Positions 52,958-62,253 of a stretch of 64,000 nucleotides of DNA are shown here, one piece after another; positions within the stretch are counted from its first letter, which is position 1; every line of letters begins with the position of its first letter. The translations under genes and the position numbers were made by a program. This DNA is from Polynucleobacter asymbioticus QLW-P1DMWA-1 (GTDB lineage: Bacteria > Pseudomonadota > Gammaproteobacteria > Burkholderiales > Burkholderiaceae), in assembly GCF_000016345.1 (NCBI RefSeq), contig NC_009379.1:1488001-1552000 (forward strand), read 5' to 3'. The notes beneath the pieces were generated by a model. The model searched no databases, was not told where the DNA came from, and saw only the letters and a program-made list of their open reading frames with translations.

Positions 52958-53005
52958 TTGAATAACCCCTTTATTTCATAACTGGCTAATCGAGAATGCG
53001 CCCCA

Positions 53006-55486
53006 CTAATTACCCTCTCGATGCCATAAACGTTTTATATCATGCCTCCAAAAGAGAGGGGAATGTTTTTTTCCTCTTTCAAATACCCATACTTGAGCGC
53101 CCGTTGTCGGTGTTTGATAAAACGGGATTTGCAAGGCTTCATAACGAGCTGTAACGGTCGGATGAGGATGCCCATATCGATTCCGATATCCATTTTGGGC
53201 AAATGCAATACTAGGGCTCAACACTTGAAGTAGCTCTAAAGATGAGGAGGTTTTACTTCCGTGATGTGGTGCCATAAAAATGATCTCGCGATCACCAATT
53301 TGATTCAATGCCGATTCATCTAATCGACTTACCATCTCAGCTTCTCCTTGCTTCTCCACATCGCCAGTAAGCCAGAAGGAGGTAGTACTGTTTCGCACCT
53401 CAAGAACACAGCTCATCTCATTGGGCTTGCCCGTGTACTGCTCCTGAAAAAGAGTCTCCTCATGGGGATGCCAAATCAAAAACTCTACGCCATCCCAAAT
53501 CCAACGCTGCCTGAATCGACAAGGAATGCTAGGAATTTTTCGAGTTTGTAAATTATTCAGCAAAGCATTATTACTGGGCAAGGATCCCAGCATTGAATCA
53601 AATTGAATTTGCTTTAGAAGTGAAGTTGCCCCGCCAACGTGATCACTATCGCTATGACTAATAACCATTCGATTGATTCTATTAATCCCTCTTCCTCGCA
53701 AATACGGAAGAATGACTCGCTTGCCGGCATCATCTTTTTTACCTTGCATAGGACCGGTGTCATAAAGTAATTTTTTATTCGCTGTTTCGATTAATACCGA
53801 AGTGCCTTGTCCAATATCTAAAACGGTTGCTTTAAATTCCCCCGGATCTAGAGACTTCATAAATGGATTAAATGCTACGAGTAGTAGTGGTAGAGGTATT
53901 AGTAAGCAAACAGACCTTAGCTGCCAATCATTCGCTAAATTTCCGGGTCTTATGGCATAAATAATGCCAGTGCCTGATAGCAACAATAACCACCATTCTG
54001 GTTGTTGAGACCAAACTACCGCCCATTTCCAGGATGCCAACCACTCTAGAAAAATTGCTAAATACTCCATCGATATATGTGCAAGGAGCAATAGCCATCG
54101 GCCAATAAAATCTGGAAGTAATGCCCCTGAAATAGCTAGCGGTGTCACGATATAGCTCACCAAGGGAATAGCAATCGCATTAGCAACTGGCGATACAACG
54201 GATACCTGATAGAACCAATACAAGGTGAAGGGTAAGAGTGCAATTGTGACCACTGCTTGTACACGACAAGCTTCACGAAAAGCCTGCGATAGTCTGGCTA
54301 CCCAGTGAACTTCCAATTCTTTACCAGTGGGAATGCCGATCAAGCCTGCAGAATCACCCATAGCAAATAAAATTGCAGCAACCGCACCAAATGACAGCCA
54401 AAAGCCGGGTGTATAAGGCGCCATTGGGTCTATCACCAATACAAAGGCTAACGCCCACCACCAAATATCAAATGCTCTTGGATTTCTACCAGACCAAAGT
54501 GCAAAAGCCACCACACCAACCATGTACATTGTTCTTTGCGCTGGTATTTGAAAGCCTGCCAACCAGGCATAAATAAATGCTGTCAAAAAACCAGCAGCGG
54601 CAGCGAACTTACCCACAGGAATACGAAGTGGCCAACTACCTCGTCGCCAGAAAAAAGCAGCAAACGCAGCCCCTACACCAGCTAACATCGTGACATGCAA
54701 TCCAGATATGGAAATCAAATGCCCAATACCAGTCGCATTAAATACATACCAATCATCCTGAGGTATCGCATTTTGGTCCCCCATCACTAGCGCAATCATC
54801 ACTCCTGCATAGCGCGCATCAGTTGGTAGCAGTGTTTCAATTTTCTGGCGCAACTTCCATCGTGCCAATTCCATTTGTAATTCAAACTCTAGCCAACCAA
54901 TCTCCTTAGCTAGCAGCAGCTCTCCAGACCTCACGGATCCAGTGGCGCCAAAATCTTGATGGAATGCCCAACGCTCAAAGTCAAAAGTATGCGGATTCAG
55001 CGCTCCATAAGGGCGCTTTAGTTTGGCTTTTAGCTTCCAGCGCTGTCCTGGAATAATCTCAGGTATCTCCTGAGCATTTCTCCATGCCGGCTGCCAACTT
55101 AAATAAATCCGCTTGGGATAATTTTCAAGCAGCTCACTACCTGACCATGCTTGATCGATTTCAAATGCAAATTTAGCGCCTGAGGGATTGCTCTGCGGAA
55201 GTGCGCTCACCCTTCCCTCGACGGTAAATTCTCTTCCCTCTAATTCAGGTACTAAGATATTTTTTAAACGAATTTCTGCATAGCGTGCATTCCAAGCAAA
55301 TCCAAGAGCAAAAAATAACGCCCCAAACGCTGCATATCGAAGTAGAGAAGATTGAGGTTTTGTATATAAAGCGCCGACTGAAAAAGCGCCTACCACTATG
55401 CAGCCAATCATCCAATCATTGGGGACTTGTGGCAAAAAGAAAAGGAGCGAGCCCCCGGCGATAAACGCCGCAATAGAAAAACGCAA
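53006..55486 (-). CDS. comEC: DNA internalization competence protein ComEC/Rec2
   Basis: ComEC is the inner membrane channel that carries single-stranded DNA into the cell during natural transformation. The 826-residue protein has all three parts. These are the N-terminal membrane segment with OB-like DUF4131 region, the Competence core (GIGHLISISGLHVTMLAGVG near residue 250, followed by many membrane helices), and a C-terminal metallo-beta-lactamase domain with VISHSDSDHVGGATSLL and APHHGSKTSS. No truncation is visible. It follows tatD by 4 bases. Confidence 0.95.
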   Translation of the reverse strand: MRFSIAAFIAGGSLLFFLPQVPNDWMIGCIVVGAFSVGALYTKPQSSLLRYAAFGALFFALGFAWNARYAEIRLKNILVPELEGREFTVEGRVSALPQSNPSGAKFAFEIDQAWSGSELLENYPKRIYLSWQPAWRNAQEIPEIIPGQRWKLKAKLKRPYGALNPHTFDFERWAFHQDFGATGSVRSGELLLAKEIGWLEFELQMELARWKLRQKIETLLPTDARYAGVMIALVMGDQNAIPQDDWYVFNATGIGHLISISGLHVTMLAGVGAAFAAFFWRRGSWPLRIPVGKFAAAAGFLTAFIYAWLAGFQIPAQRTMYMVGVVAFALWSGRNPRAFDIWWWALAFVLVIDPMAPYTPGFWLSFGAVAAILFAMGDSAGLIGIPTGKELEVHWVARLSQAFREACRVQAVVTIALLPFTLYWFYQVSVVSPVANAIAIPLVSYIVTPLAISGALLPDFIGRWLLLLAHISMEYLAIFLEWLASWKWAVVWSQQPEWWLLLLSGTGIIYAIRPGNLANDWQLRSVCLLIPLPLLLVAFNPFMKSLDPGEFKATVLDIGQGTSVLIETANKKLLYDTGPMQGKKDDAGKRVILPYLRGRGINRINRMVISHSDSDHVGGATSLLKQIQFDSMLGSLPSNNALLNNLQTRKIPSIPCRFRQRWIWDGVEFLIWHPHEETLFQEQYTGKPNEMSCVLEVRNSTTSFWLTGDVEKQGEAEMVSRLDESALNQIGDREIIFMAPHHGSKTSSSLELLQVLSPSIAFAQNGYRNRYGHPHPTVTARYEALQIPFYQTPTTGAQVWVFERGKKHSPLFWRHDIKRLWHREGN

Positions 55487-55490
55487 GAAA

Positions 55491-56327
55491 TTAAGAAGCT
55501 AGGGGTAGTTCTGGGTTAGCAGAACACAGCGCTAACCAACGCGGCAATACTTTCATGGCATTGCGCCAAACAGCTTCAGAAAAATCTTCAGGACTAATCC
55601 CCCGAATTGCAGCTAACTCATGTGCAATACGCGGCAAGAAGGCTGGCTCATTGAACGACAACCCTTCTTCTTTTGACCATGCAGGAGGTATATCCGGAGA
55701 ATCTGTTTCAGTAACAATGGATTCAAGAGGCAAATCAGATAGCAATCTGCGAATCTGTAAAGCGCGCTGATAAGTGGCTGCCCCACCAAATCCCAACTTA
55801 AATCCAAGTTCTATAAATTGCTCGGCTTGCTGAAAGCTGCCATTAAATGCATGGGCAATGCCCCCATTCATTTTTCGACGACGTAAGGCTTTTAGTGTGG
55901 CATCTTGTGAGCGACGAACATGCAAGATGACTGGAAGCTGATATTTTTCAGCCAAATCTAGCTGGGCATGAAACAACCACTCCTGATGATGTGGATCTAA
56001 GCCTTCAACAAAATAATCTAAGCCTATCTCACCAATTCCAACAAATCGAGAGTCAGATAATGACTGTTGAACTTGTTGTTCAATAATCTCGAGATCACTT
56101 TCATTAGCTTGAGCGCTATATAAAGGATGAATGCCCAAGGTATATACCAAGCCTGGGATCTCATTCCCATACAAAGCGGCAAGCGCCTTAACGTGCTGAC
56201 AGTCAGCAGCTCTTACGGTAGGCAGCAGGATGGCTTTGACATTCCGTTCTTTGGCAGCAGCAATCACTGCAGGTAAATTCGGCGCAAACTCAGGTGCATC
56301 TAAATGGCAATGAGTATCTATCCACAT
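55491..56327 (-). CDS. tatD: TatD family metal-dependent deoxyribonuclease
   Basis: TatD proteins are TIM-barrel metal-dependent nucleases with 3'-5' DNA exonuclease activity. The 278-residue protein begins with the metal ligands H6 and H8 in DTHCHLDAPEFA and has GIGEIGLDYF, LPVILHVRRSQDATL, GGIAHAFNGS and TETDSPDIPP. It sits between lolD and comEC in an apparent four-gene operon (lolC, lolD, tatD, comEC). Confidence 0.93.
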   Translation of the reverse strand: MWIDTHCHLDAPEFAPNLPAVIAAAKERNVKAILLPTVRAADCQHVKALAALYGNEIPGLVYTLGIHPLYSAQANESDLEIIEQQVQQSLSDSRFVGIGEIGLDYFVEGLDPHHQEWLFHAQLDLAEKYQLPVILHVRRSQDATLKALRRRKMNGGIAHAFNGSFQQAEQFIELGFKLGFGGAATYQRALQIRRLLSDLPLESIVTETDSPDIPPAWSKEEGLSFNEPAFLPRIAHELAAIRGISPEDFSEAVWRNAMKVLPRWLALCSANPELPLAS

Positions 56328-56338
56328 AGAGCCGTTGC

Positions 56339-57037
56339 CTATTGAGAAAAGGTCTTTAATACTCCACGCTCTAAATGCAAAATACGGTCACAACGTTTAG
56401 CGCGGACTGGGTCATGGGTCACGATGACAAAAGCAGTACCTTGTTCACGCGCAATATCCAACATCAAATCAAAGACCCCATCGGCAGTTTCGGTATCTAA
56501 GTTCCCGGTAGGCTCATCAGCCAGCACACAAGCAGGATTACCTACGAGCGCTCTAGCAACCGCAACCCGTTGACGCTCGCCACCAGATAACTCACCAGGC
56601 GTATGCAACTCTCGTGAGGCTAAACCAACGGCCTTAAGTATTTTGCTAGCACGATCCATGGACTCTTCATTGCTTAGCCCACGAATACGCAACGGTAAAG
56701 CAACGTTTTCTGCTGCACTAAATTCATCCAAAAGATGATGGAACTGATAGATAAAGCCCAAACTGTGATTGCGCAGGCGGTCCAACTTTGCAACGGATAA
56801 TGTACTGAGGTTGGAGCCCGCCAACATCACGGAACCGGCGCTTGGGGTATCAAGACCGCCCAAGAGGTGCAAAAGCGTACTTTTTCCAGAGCCAGATGAT
56901 CCAACAATGGCCACCTTCTCAGATAGGGATACCTCTAAGTCAACCGACTTGAGAACATCCACAGCAGTAGGTCCTTGGCCATAAGTCTTCACCAAACCCT
57001 TGGCCACCAAAACAAATGAATTCATATCCTTACTCAT
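56339..57037 (-). CDS. lolD: lipoprotein-releasing ABC transporter ATPase LolD
   Basis: LolD powers release of outer membrane lipoproteins from the inner membrane. It has Walker [18 protein letters not shown], the LolD signature in [17 protein letters not shown], the ABC signature [15 protein letters not shown] and Walker [13 protein letters not shown]. The ATG at 57037 is preferred, since a GGAGG lies 9 bases upstream inside the end of lolC. This gives an 8-base overlap. A later ATG at 57025 (MNSFVLV) has only a badly spaced AAGGA. Confidence 0.95.
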   Translation of the reverse strand: MSKDMNSFVLVAKGLVKTYGQGPTAVDVLKSVDLEVSLSEKVAIVGSSGSGKSTLLHLLGGLDTPSAGSVMLAGSNLSTLSVAKLDRLRNHSLGFIYQFHHLLDEFSAAENVALPLRIRGLSNEESMDRASKILKAVGLASRELHTPGELSGGERQRVAVARALVGNPACVLADEPTGNLDTETADGVFDLMLDIAREQGTAFVIVTHDPVRAKRCDRILHLERGVLKTFSQ

Positions 57038-58298
57038 AGCGTAGGGCCTCCGCAGGTTGTACTTTGGCTGCGCGACGACTTGGGTACAGCGTTGCGAGCA
57101 CAGATAATCCAAAGGCCATCAAGCCAACGGTAACAACATCATTCAACCTCACGTCGGATGGAAGCTCGCTGATGAAATACACATCACGTGGCAAGAAACG
57201 CACGCGGAAGATCGCTTCTATTGTTGGAACAATGACATCAATATTGAGTGCGATTAATAAACCTAAACCAACGCCCGCTAAAGATCCTAAGAGGCCAATA
57301 GCTAAACCTTGTACTAAAAATATTCTTTGAATTAATCCAGGGCTCGCGCCCATCGTTCTAAGAATAGCAATATCCGCTTGTTTTTCATTAACCGTCATCA
57401 CCAGCGTTGAAACCAAGTTAAATGCAGCAACAGCAATAATTAAGGTAAGAATAATGAACATCATTTTTTTCTCAGTCTGGACGGCTGCAAACCAATTGCG
57501 ATTTGAGCGTGACCAGTCTGTCACCCATAAGGCCTGGGGCACTACTGCTGCCAACTCATTAGCCACCTCTGGCGCCCGCTGCATATCGTCCACCTTAACG
57601 CGTAAGCCTGAGGGGTCATGCAGACGTAATAAAGCCGCTGCATCTTTCCAATGCATGATCGCCAAAGAACTATCGAACTCGTAATGACCGCTATCTACAA
57701 TGCCTACAACTTGTAATGTACGCATCCGCGGCATTGCACCGGCCGGAGTTAAATCACTCTCAGGAACAATTAAATTAATGCGATCGCCAACGTGTGCACC
57801 AACTAATGCGGCTAACTGCGCGCCTAGCGCTACACCAAAACCACCTGGCGTTAAATCATTAATAGAGCCAGCCACAAATTGCTTAGGTAAGTCAGAAACT
57901 TTACCTTCTTCACTTGGAGAGACTCCTCGAATAGCAACACCCCGCATAACATTGTCGCGGCTCAATAAACCTTGTGAGGCAACCATAGGAGCTACGCCCA
58001 CTACGTGAGGTTGTGCAGCCACTTTTAAGGCCAAGGGCTCCCAATTAGCCAATCCATCAGGAGCAGTAATTTCCACATGCGAAAGAACGGATAGCATCCG
58101 ATCGCGTACATCCTTTTGGAATCCATTCATGACCGAAAGAACAACAATCAGGGAAGCGACACCCAAAGCAATGCCCGCCGTAGAAATCCCAGAAATAAAG
58201 GAAAGGAAGCCATCATGCTTTCCAACCGTCTTACGGCGCTTGGAGCGGGTATAGCGTAAGCCAATTTCTAGCTCGATAGGTAGTCTCAACATAGTCAC
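57030..58298 (-). CDS. lolC: lipoprotein-releasing ABC transporter permease LolC/LolE
   Basis: This permease extracts lipoproteins and hands them to LolA. The 422-residue protein begins [14 protein letters not shown], then [19 protein letters not shown] with the first membrane helix. A large periplasmic domain follows, then three C-terminal helices ([18 protein letters not shown] onward), and it ends [18 protein letters not shown]. Only one permease gene is seen next to lolD, so the complex may be a homodimer. lolC and lolE cannot be told apart here. Confidence 0.93.
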   Translation of the reverse strand: MTMLRLPIELEIGLRYTRSKRRKTVGKHDGFLSFISGISTAGIALGVASLIVVLSVMNGFQKDVRDRMLSVLSHVEITAPDGLANWEPLALKVAAQPHVVGVAPMVASQGLLSRDNVMRGVAIRGVSPSEEGKVSDLPKQFVAGSINDLTPGGFGVALGAQLAALVGAHVGDRINLIVPESDLTPAGAMPRMRTLQVVGIVDSGHYEFDSSLAIMHWKDAAALLRLHDPSGLRVKVDDMQRAPEVANELAAVVPQALWVTDWSRSNRNWFAAVQTEKKMMFIILTLIIAVAAFNLVSTLVMTVNEKQADIAILRTMGASPGLIQRIFLVQGLAIGLLGSLAGVGLGLLIALNIDVIVPTIEAIFRVRFLPRDVYFISELPSDVRLNDVVTVGLMAFGLSVLATLYPSRRAAKVQPAEALRYE

Positions 58299-58338
58299 AG
58301 TTTAGACAATTGCGAGCGCAATCTGATGGAATATCTAA

Positions 58339-59319
58339 ATGCCACCTAAAATCAGGGGAATGACACAGAATTCTCAAACAGTCCCAAGTGCTTTAAAGCG
58401 CTTTACCCTGATGATTTCAGGGGATGACGCCCTGGATGACAACCTCAGCGAAGACCGCCCGCTCAAAGGACTTCCGCATGAGCGCTTCTTATTGGGTGAT
58501 GCGGCGCCACTTGCTCCCGTTTTACTATTGGGGGAATCCTCCCAAGCGATTGATCCCCAGCAAGTCATCGCTTGCTTACAGCCCGTTCATTTTCATGCCA
58601 CCCGAGACCATCTGGTTCTCCTTGGCCAAAATCAAGTAGATCTGACTGATTCTGAATCAGATCAGCTTCTAAAAGCCGCCCTACCTTTTATTGAGGAAGA
58701 CTTTCAAAATCCCATTCTGTTTCATGATCAGCATTACTGGTTTATTCCAGCAGGCCCTTTTGCCAGTCTGGCCAGTTACAGCGTTGATCAAGCACAAGGA
58801 CGCAATATTGATTGGTGGATGCCGCGCGATACCCATGAAGAAGGAATCGCTAAACGCTGGCGCAAACTTCAAAATGAAATTCAAATGCTTTGGCATATTG
58901 GTCCCGTAAATGAAGAGCGTGAACAACGTGGTTTACCAAGCATTAACTCTGTATGGATTAGTGGCATCGGTAAGTTAAGCGACGCACATGTACCGCAGCT
59001 TGTAAAACAATCGAATCATATTTATGGGCAACACCCATTACTGGCTGGAATTGCTAAGCTTCTTCATATTCCATATTCACAAGACCTTAGGTCTGAGAGC
59101 TTTGCAGGCTCATTTGCTTGGCTCCCGGCCCCAGAGGCAATATGGCCCATTATCAAAGAAGCGTTAAACAATAAACACATCGACGAGCTGTTGCTGATTG
59201 ATTTTCCGAATGGGAAAAAACGTGAGCGCATCTTCACTACTAAAGATCTCCATCAAAAATCTTGGGCCTTCTGGAAAAAAGCAACACCCTTGAGCTGGAA
59301 AGACATCATCGCCTCATGA
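58339..59319 (+). CDS. RpfE-like conserved protein of unknown function
   Basis: The 326-residue protein resembles the uncharacterised family annotated in betaproteobacteria and Xanthomonas as RpfE-type, from memory of its position beside recJ. The sequence has no catalytic motif I can name. Visible patterns are LKGLPHERFLLGDAAPLAPV, HFHATRDHLVLLG, WFIPAGPFASL, LWHIGPVNEEREQRGLPSIN with SVWISGIGKL. No signal peptide or membrane helix is seen. Possible starts are 58339 (TGGA 8 bases ahead) and 58360. Its stop overlaps the recJ start as ATGA. Confidence 0.8.
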   Translation: MPPKIRGMTQNSQTVPSALKRFTLMISGDDALDDNLSEDRPLKGLPHERFLLGDAAPLAPVLLLGESSQAIDPQQVIACLQPVHFHATRDHLVLLGQNQVDLTDSESDQLLKAALPFIEEDFQNPILFHDQHYWFIPAGPFASLASYSVDQAQGRNIDWWMPRDTHEEGIAKRWRKLQNEIQMLWHIGPVNEEREQRGLPSINSVWISGIGKLSDAHVPQLVKQSNHIYGQHPLLAGIAKLLHIPYSQDLRSESFAGSFAWLPAPEAIWPIIKEALNNKHIDELLLIDFPNGKKRERIFTTKDLHQKSWAFWKKATPLSWKDIIAS

Positions 59320-61076
59320 GTCAGTTTTCTCATCGCCCCTTTTCTGAGCGCACAGCCACATGGCTACAGCAAAGCGGCTTACATCCTCTGCTTGCAAGAC
59401 TCTACGCAGCACGCGGCCTAGAGTCTCCAGAAGATCTCTCTTTGGAGTTGAGAAATTTAATCTCCCCTAAAGAGCTAAAAAACTGCTTGAGCACTGCTTC
59501 TTTACTGGCGGATATTCTCGAGAAAAAAGAACCGATGCTAATCGTCGCAGACTATGACTGTGACGGCGCTACCGCTTGCGCTGTAGGTCTGCGAGGGTTG
59601 CGGATGTTAGGTGGTCCAGACACACCCATTCAATTTTTAGTTCCCAATCGCTTCACCATGGGCTACGGATTAACTCCAGAAGTAGTTGAGTTAGCAGCGC
59701 AGCAAATCCCTAAGCCGAAATATCTCATTACTGTCGATAACGGTATTGCCAGTGAAGCAGGTGTCGATAGAGCTCGCGAACTTGGCATGGAGGTCATTGT
59801 TACCGATCACCATTTACCTGGTGATCGTCTTCCAAAAGCAACGGCTATCGTCAACCCTAATCAACCAGGTTGTAGCTTTCCCAGTAAAGCGCTCGCTGGC
59901 GTCGGCGTGATGTTTTATTTATTAGTGGCGCTCAGAGCAGAATTACGTCAGCGTGGAAAATTTACTAATGAGACTCAGCCTAAAGTAGAAAACCTTCTAG
60001 ATTTAGTGGCACTAGGTACGGTTGCCGATGTTGCGCAATTAGATCGCAACAATCGCGTATTAGTTTCCAATGGATTAAAACGGATTCGTGCGGGAATATC
60101 GCAGCCCGGTATACAGGCATTGTTTCAAGCAGCCACACGCGATACGCGCAAAGCCAATACCTTTGATTTGGGCTTTGCTATCGGCCCCAGACTCAATGCT
60201 GCTGGGCGCTTAGCTGATATGACTTTAGGAATTCGCTTACTGCTGACAGATAGCACCGATGAGGCAATGGCGTTAGCACAAGAACTTGACCGCATTAATC
60301 GTGAGCGTCGTGTGATTGAAGGTGGAATGCAAGAAACTGCCCTCGCGCACCTAGCAGAAGATCAACTAGCGGGAAGCATGGACCAAAGATCCAGCATCTG
60401 CATGTGGCATCCCGAGTGGCACCAAGGGGTTGTTGGAATTGTTGCCTCACGCTTAAAAGAACGTTTTAACCGTCCAGCAATTGTCTTCGCTCCTGCTGCG
60501 GGCGCTACCGGTGAAGAGTTACGTGGCTCTGGTCGCTCACTAACTGGCTTGCATCTCCGGGATGCCCTTGATATTGTCTCTAAACGTGAGCCAGGACTCA
60601 TTCTTAAATTTGGTGGCCATGCGATGGCCGCCGGATTAACGATCCGCAAAAGTGATTTTGAAAAGTTTGACGCCCTGTTTCAGAATGTGGCAAATGATTT
60701 GCTGACCGATGAATTACTAGAGCGCAAACATATTCATGATGGAGCGTTAGCCCCGTCAGAATTCACCCCAGAAATTGGCGACCTGCTTGCTGAAGAAATC
60801 TGGGGCCAAGGCTTCCCTCAGCCAGTTTTTTATGGGGAATTTGAGGTTACCCAACAAAGTCTTATGAAAGAAAAGCATCTTCGCCTCATGCTTCGCCCGA
60901 TTGGGGCGTCCGAACTTGCTGCAAACGCCAAACCAATTACTGCTGTTTGGTTTAACCGTACTCAGAGCCTGCCAGCCAAAGCTAAATTGGCTTATCGCCT
61001 CGTGACCGACCGCTACCAAGGCCAAGCCCACATACAACTGATGATTGAAGCCCATGATGAGGCAGCCAGCGCCTAA
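59316..61076 (+). CDS. recJ: single-stranded-DNA exonuclease RecJ
   Basis: RecJ is the 5'-3' exonuclease of recombination and mismatch repair. It has the DHH-family metal motifs IVADYDCDGATACA and VTDHHLPGDRLPKA with DNGIASEAG between. The DHHA1 domain has FGGHAMAAGLTI, and a C-terminal OB fold follows. The ATG at 59316 overlaps the RpfE-like stop (ATGA). The frame is open 18 codons further up inside that gene, but family similarity starts at the chosen ATG. Confidence 0.96.
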   Translation: MSQFSHRPFSERTATWLQQSGLHPLLARLYAARGLESPEDLSLELRNLISPKELKNCLSTASLLADILEKKEPMLIVADYDCDGATACAVGLRGLRMLGGPDTPIQFLVPNRFTMGYGLTPEVVELAAQQIPKPKYLITVDNGIASEAGVDRARELGMEVIVTDHHLPGDRLPKATAIVNPNQPGCSFPSKALAGVGVMFYLLVALRAELRQRGKFTNETQPKVENLLDLVALGTVADVAQLDRNNRVLVSNGLKRIRAGISQPGIQALFQAATRDTRKANTFDLGFAIGPRLNAAGRLADMTLGIRLLLTDSTDEAMALAQELDRINRERRVIEGGMQETALAHLAEDQLAGSMDQRSSICMWHPEWHQGVVGIVASRLKERFNRPAIVFAPAAGATGEELRGSGRSLTGLHLRDALDIVSKREPGLILKFGGHAMAAGLTIRKSDFEKFDALFQNVANDLLTDELLERKHIHDGALAPSEFTPEIGDLLAEEIWGQGFPQPVFYGEFEVTQQSLMKEKHLRLMLRPIGASELAANAKPITAVWFNRTQSLPAKAKLAYRLVTDRYQGQAHIQLMIEAHDEAASA

Positions 61077-61110
61077 GGGTCCAGGGTAATAACCCCCTTA
61101 TAATCAGGGG

Positions 61111-62215
61111 ATGGAAGCTGAACAACTAAACATTATTTCGAATACCTTGTCCGATCTGCTCACCCGTGAGCAAGCACTTCGGGGGTATCTTTGACTTCGA
61201 CGTAAAGTCACGTCGCCTTACCGAAGTTAATTCAATTCTGGAAGATCCCACAATCTGGGACGATCAAAAAAAAGCGCAAGCCCTGGGCAAGGAAAAGAAA
61301 TTGCTCGATGGCGTTGTTGCCACTCTGACTGATCTCAATACCAATATCACTGGCGCCATCGAACTCTTCGATATGGCAAAAGAAGAAAGTGATTTTGAAA
61401 CGATTGCTGCCATTGAGCAGGATGTCCAAAGTTATAGCAAGCTGATTGGTGACTTAGAGTTCCGCCGGATGTTCCACAATGAGATGGACTCCTGTAATTG
61501 CTTTATCGACATTCAAGCAGGTGCTGGCGGGACCGAAGCCTGTGACTGGGCAAGCATGCTGTATCGCCAATACTTAAAGTATTGCGAGCGCAAAGGTTAC
61601 AAAACTGAAATCCTTGAAGAGTCTGATGGTGACGTTGCTGGCATTAAGAGTGCCACGATTAAAGTCGATGGTGAATATGCATACGGTCATCTGCGCTCAG
61701 AAACTGGAGTACATCGCTTGGTACGTAAATCTCCATTTGATTCCTCAAATGGTCGCCACACTTCATTTGCATCTATCTATGTTTATCCAGAGATTGATGA
61801 CTCTATTGAGATTGACGTTAATCCAGCTGATATCCGCACTGATACGTACCGTGCGTCTGGTGCCGGTGGACAGCATATTAATAAAACCGACTCAGCCGTT
61901 CGTTTAACCCACCTTCCAACCGGAATCGTGGTGCAGTGTCAAAACGACCGTAGTCAACACCGCAACCGCGCAGAAGCGATGACTATGCTTAAGTCACGCC
62001 TCTATGAACATGAGATGCAAAAGCGTCGCGCTGAGCAAGATAAGTTAGAGGCCAGTAAGACCGATGTAGGCTGGGGTCATCAGATTCGCTCTTACGTCTT
62101 AGATCAAAGCCGTATTAAAGATTTACGTACTAACGTTGAGATTTCAAATACCCAGAAAGTATTGGATGGTGATCTTGACGCCTTTATTGAAGCCAGCCTG
62201 AAACAAGGCGTTTGA
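61111..62215 (+). CDS. prfB: peptide chain release factor 2, with programmed +1 frameshift
   Basis: RF2 terminates translation at UGA and UAA. The 5' frame starts at ATG 61111 ([18 protein letters not shown]) and runs 27 codons to CTT followed by an in-frame TGA at 61192-61194. A +1 shift skips base 61192 and continues with GAC in the frame ending at 62215, giving about 367 residues. The slippery CTT TGA C follows a GGGGGTAT Shine-Dalgarno-like element as in E. coli prfB. The SPF stop-codon recognition tripeptide (RKSPFDSSN) and the catalytic GGQ ([12 protein letters not shown]) are present. The coding parts are 61111-61191 joined to 61193-62215. The start codon directly abuts AGGGG. Confidence 0.96.
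61181..61195 (+). other. RF2 programmed +1 frameshift site
   Basis: GGGGGTATCTTTGAC: the GGGGG acts as an internal Shine-Dalgarno element 3 bases before the slippery CTT, and TGA followed by C is a weak stop context. Low RF2 favours slippage, giving autoregulation. Confidence 0.95.
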
Positions 62216-62253
62216 TTACCTCATTACCGCAATAGCACTACTAGTTAAAAAAT

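Noticed and set aside
52989..53022. ATCGAGA/TCTCGAT repeat as the comEC terminator
   Set aside because: The loop is 20 bases, the repeat runs into the comEC coding end, and no T run follows.
61166..62215. prfB as a normal gene starting at GTG 61166
   Set aside because: The true N-terminus is encoded in another frame from 61111 and is joined by the +1 shift.
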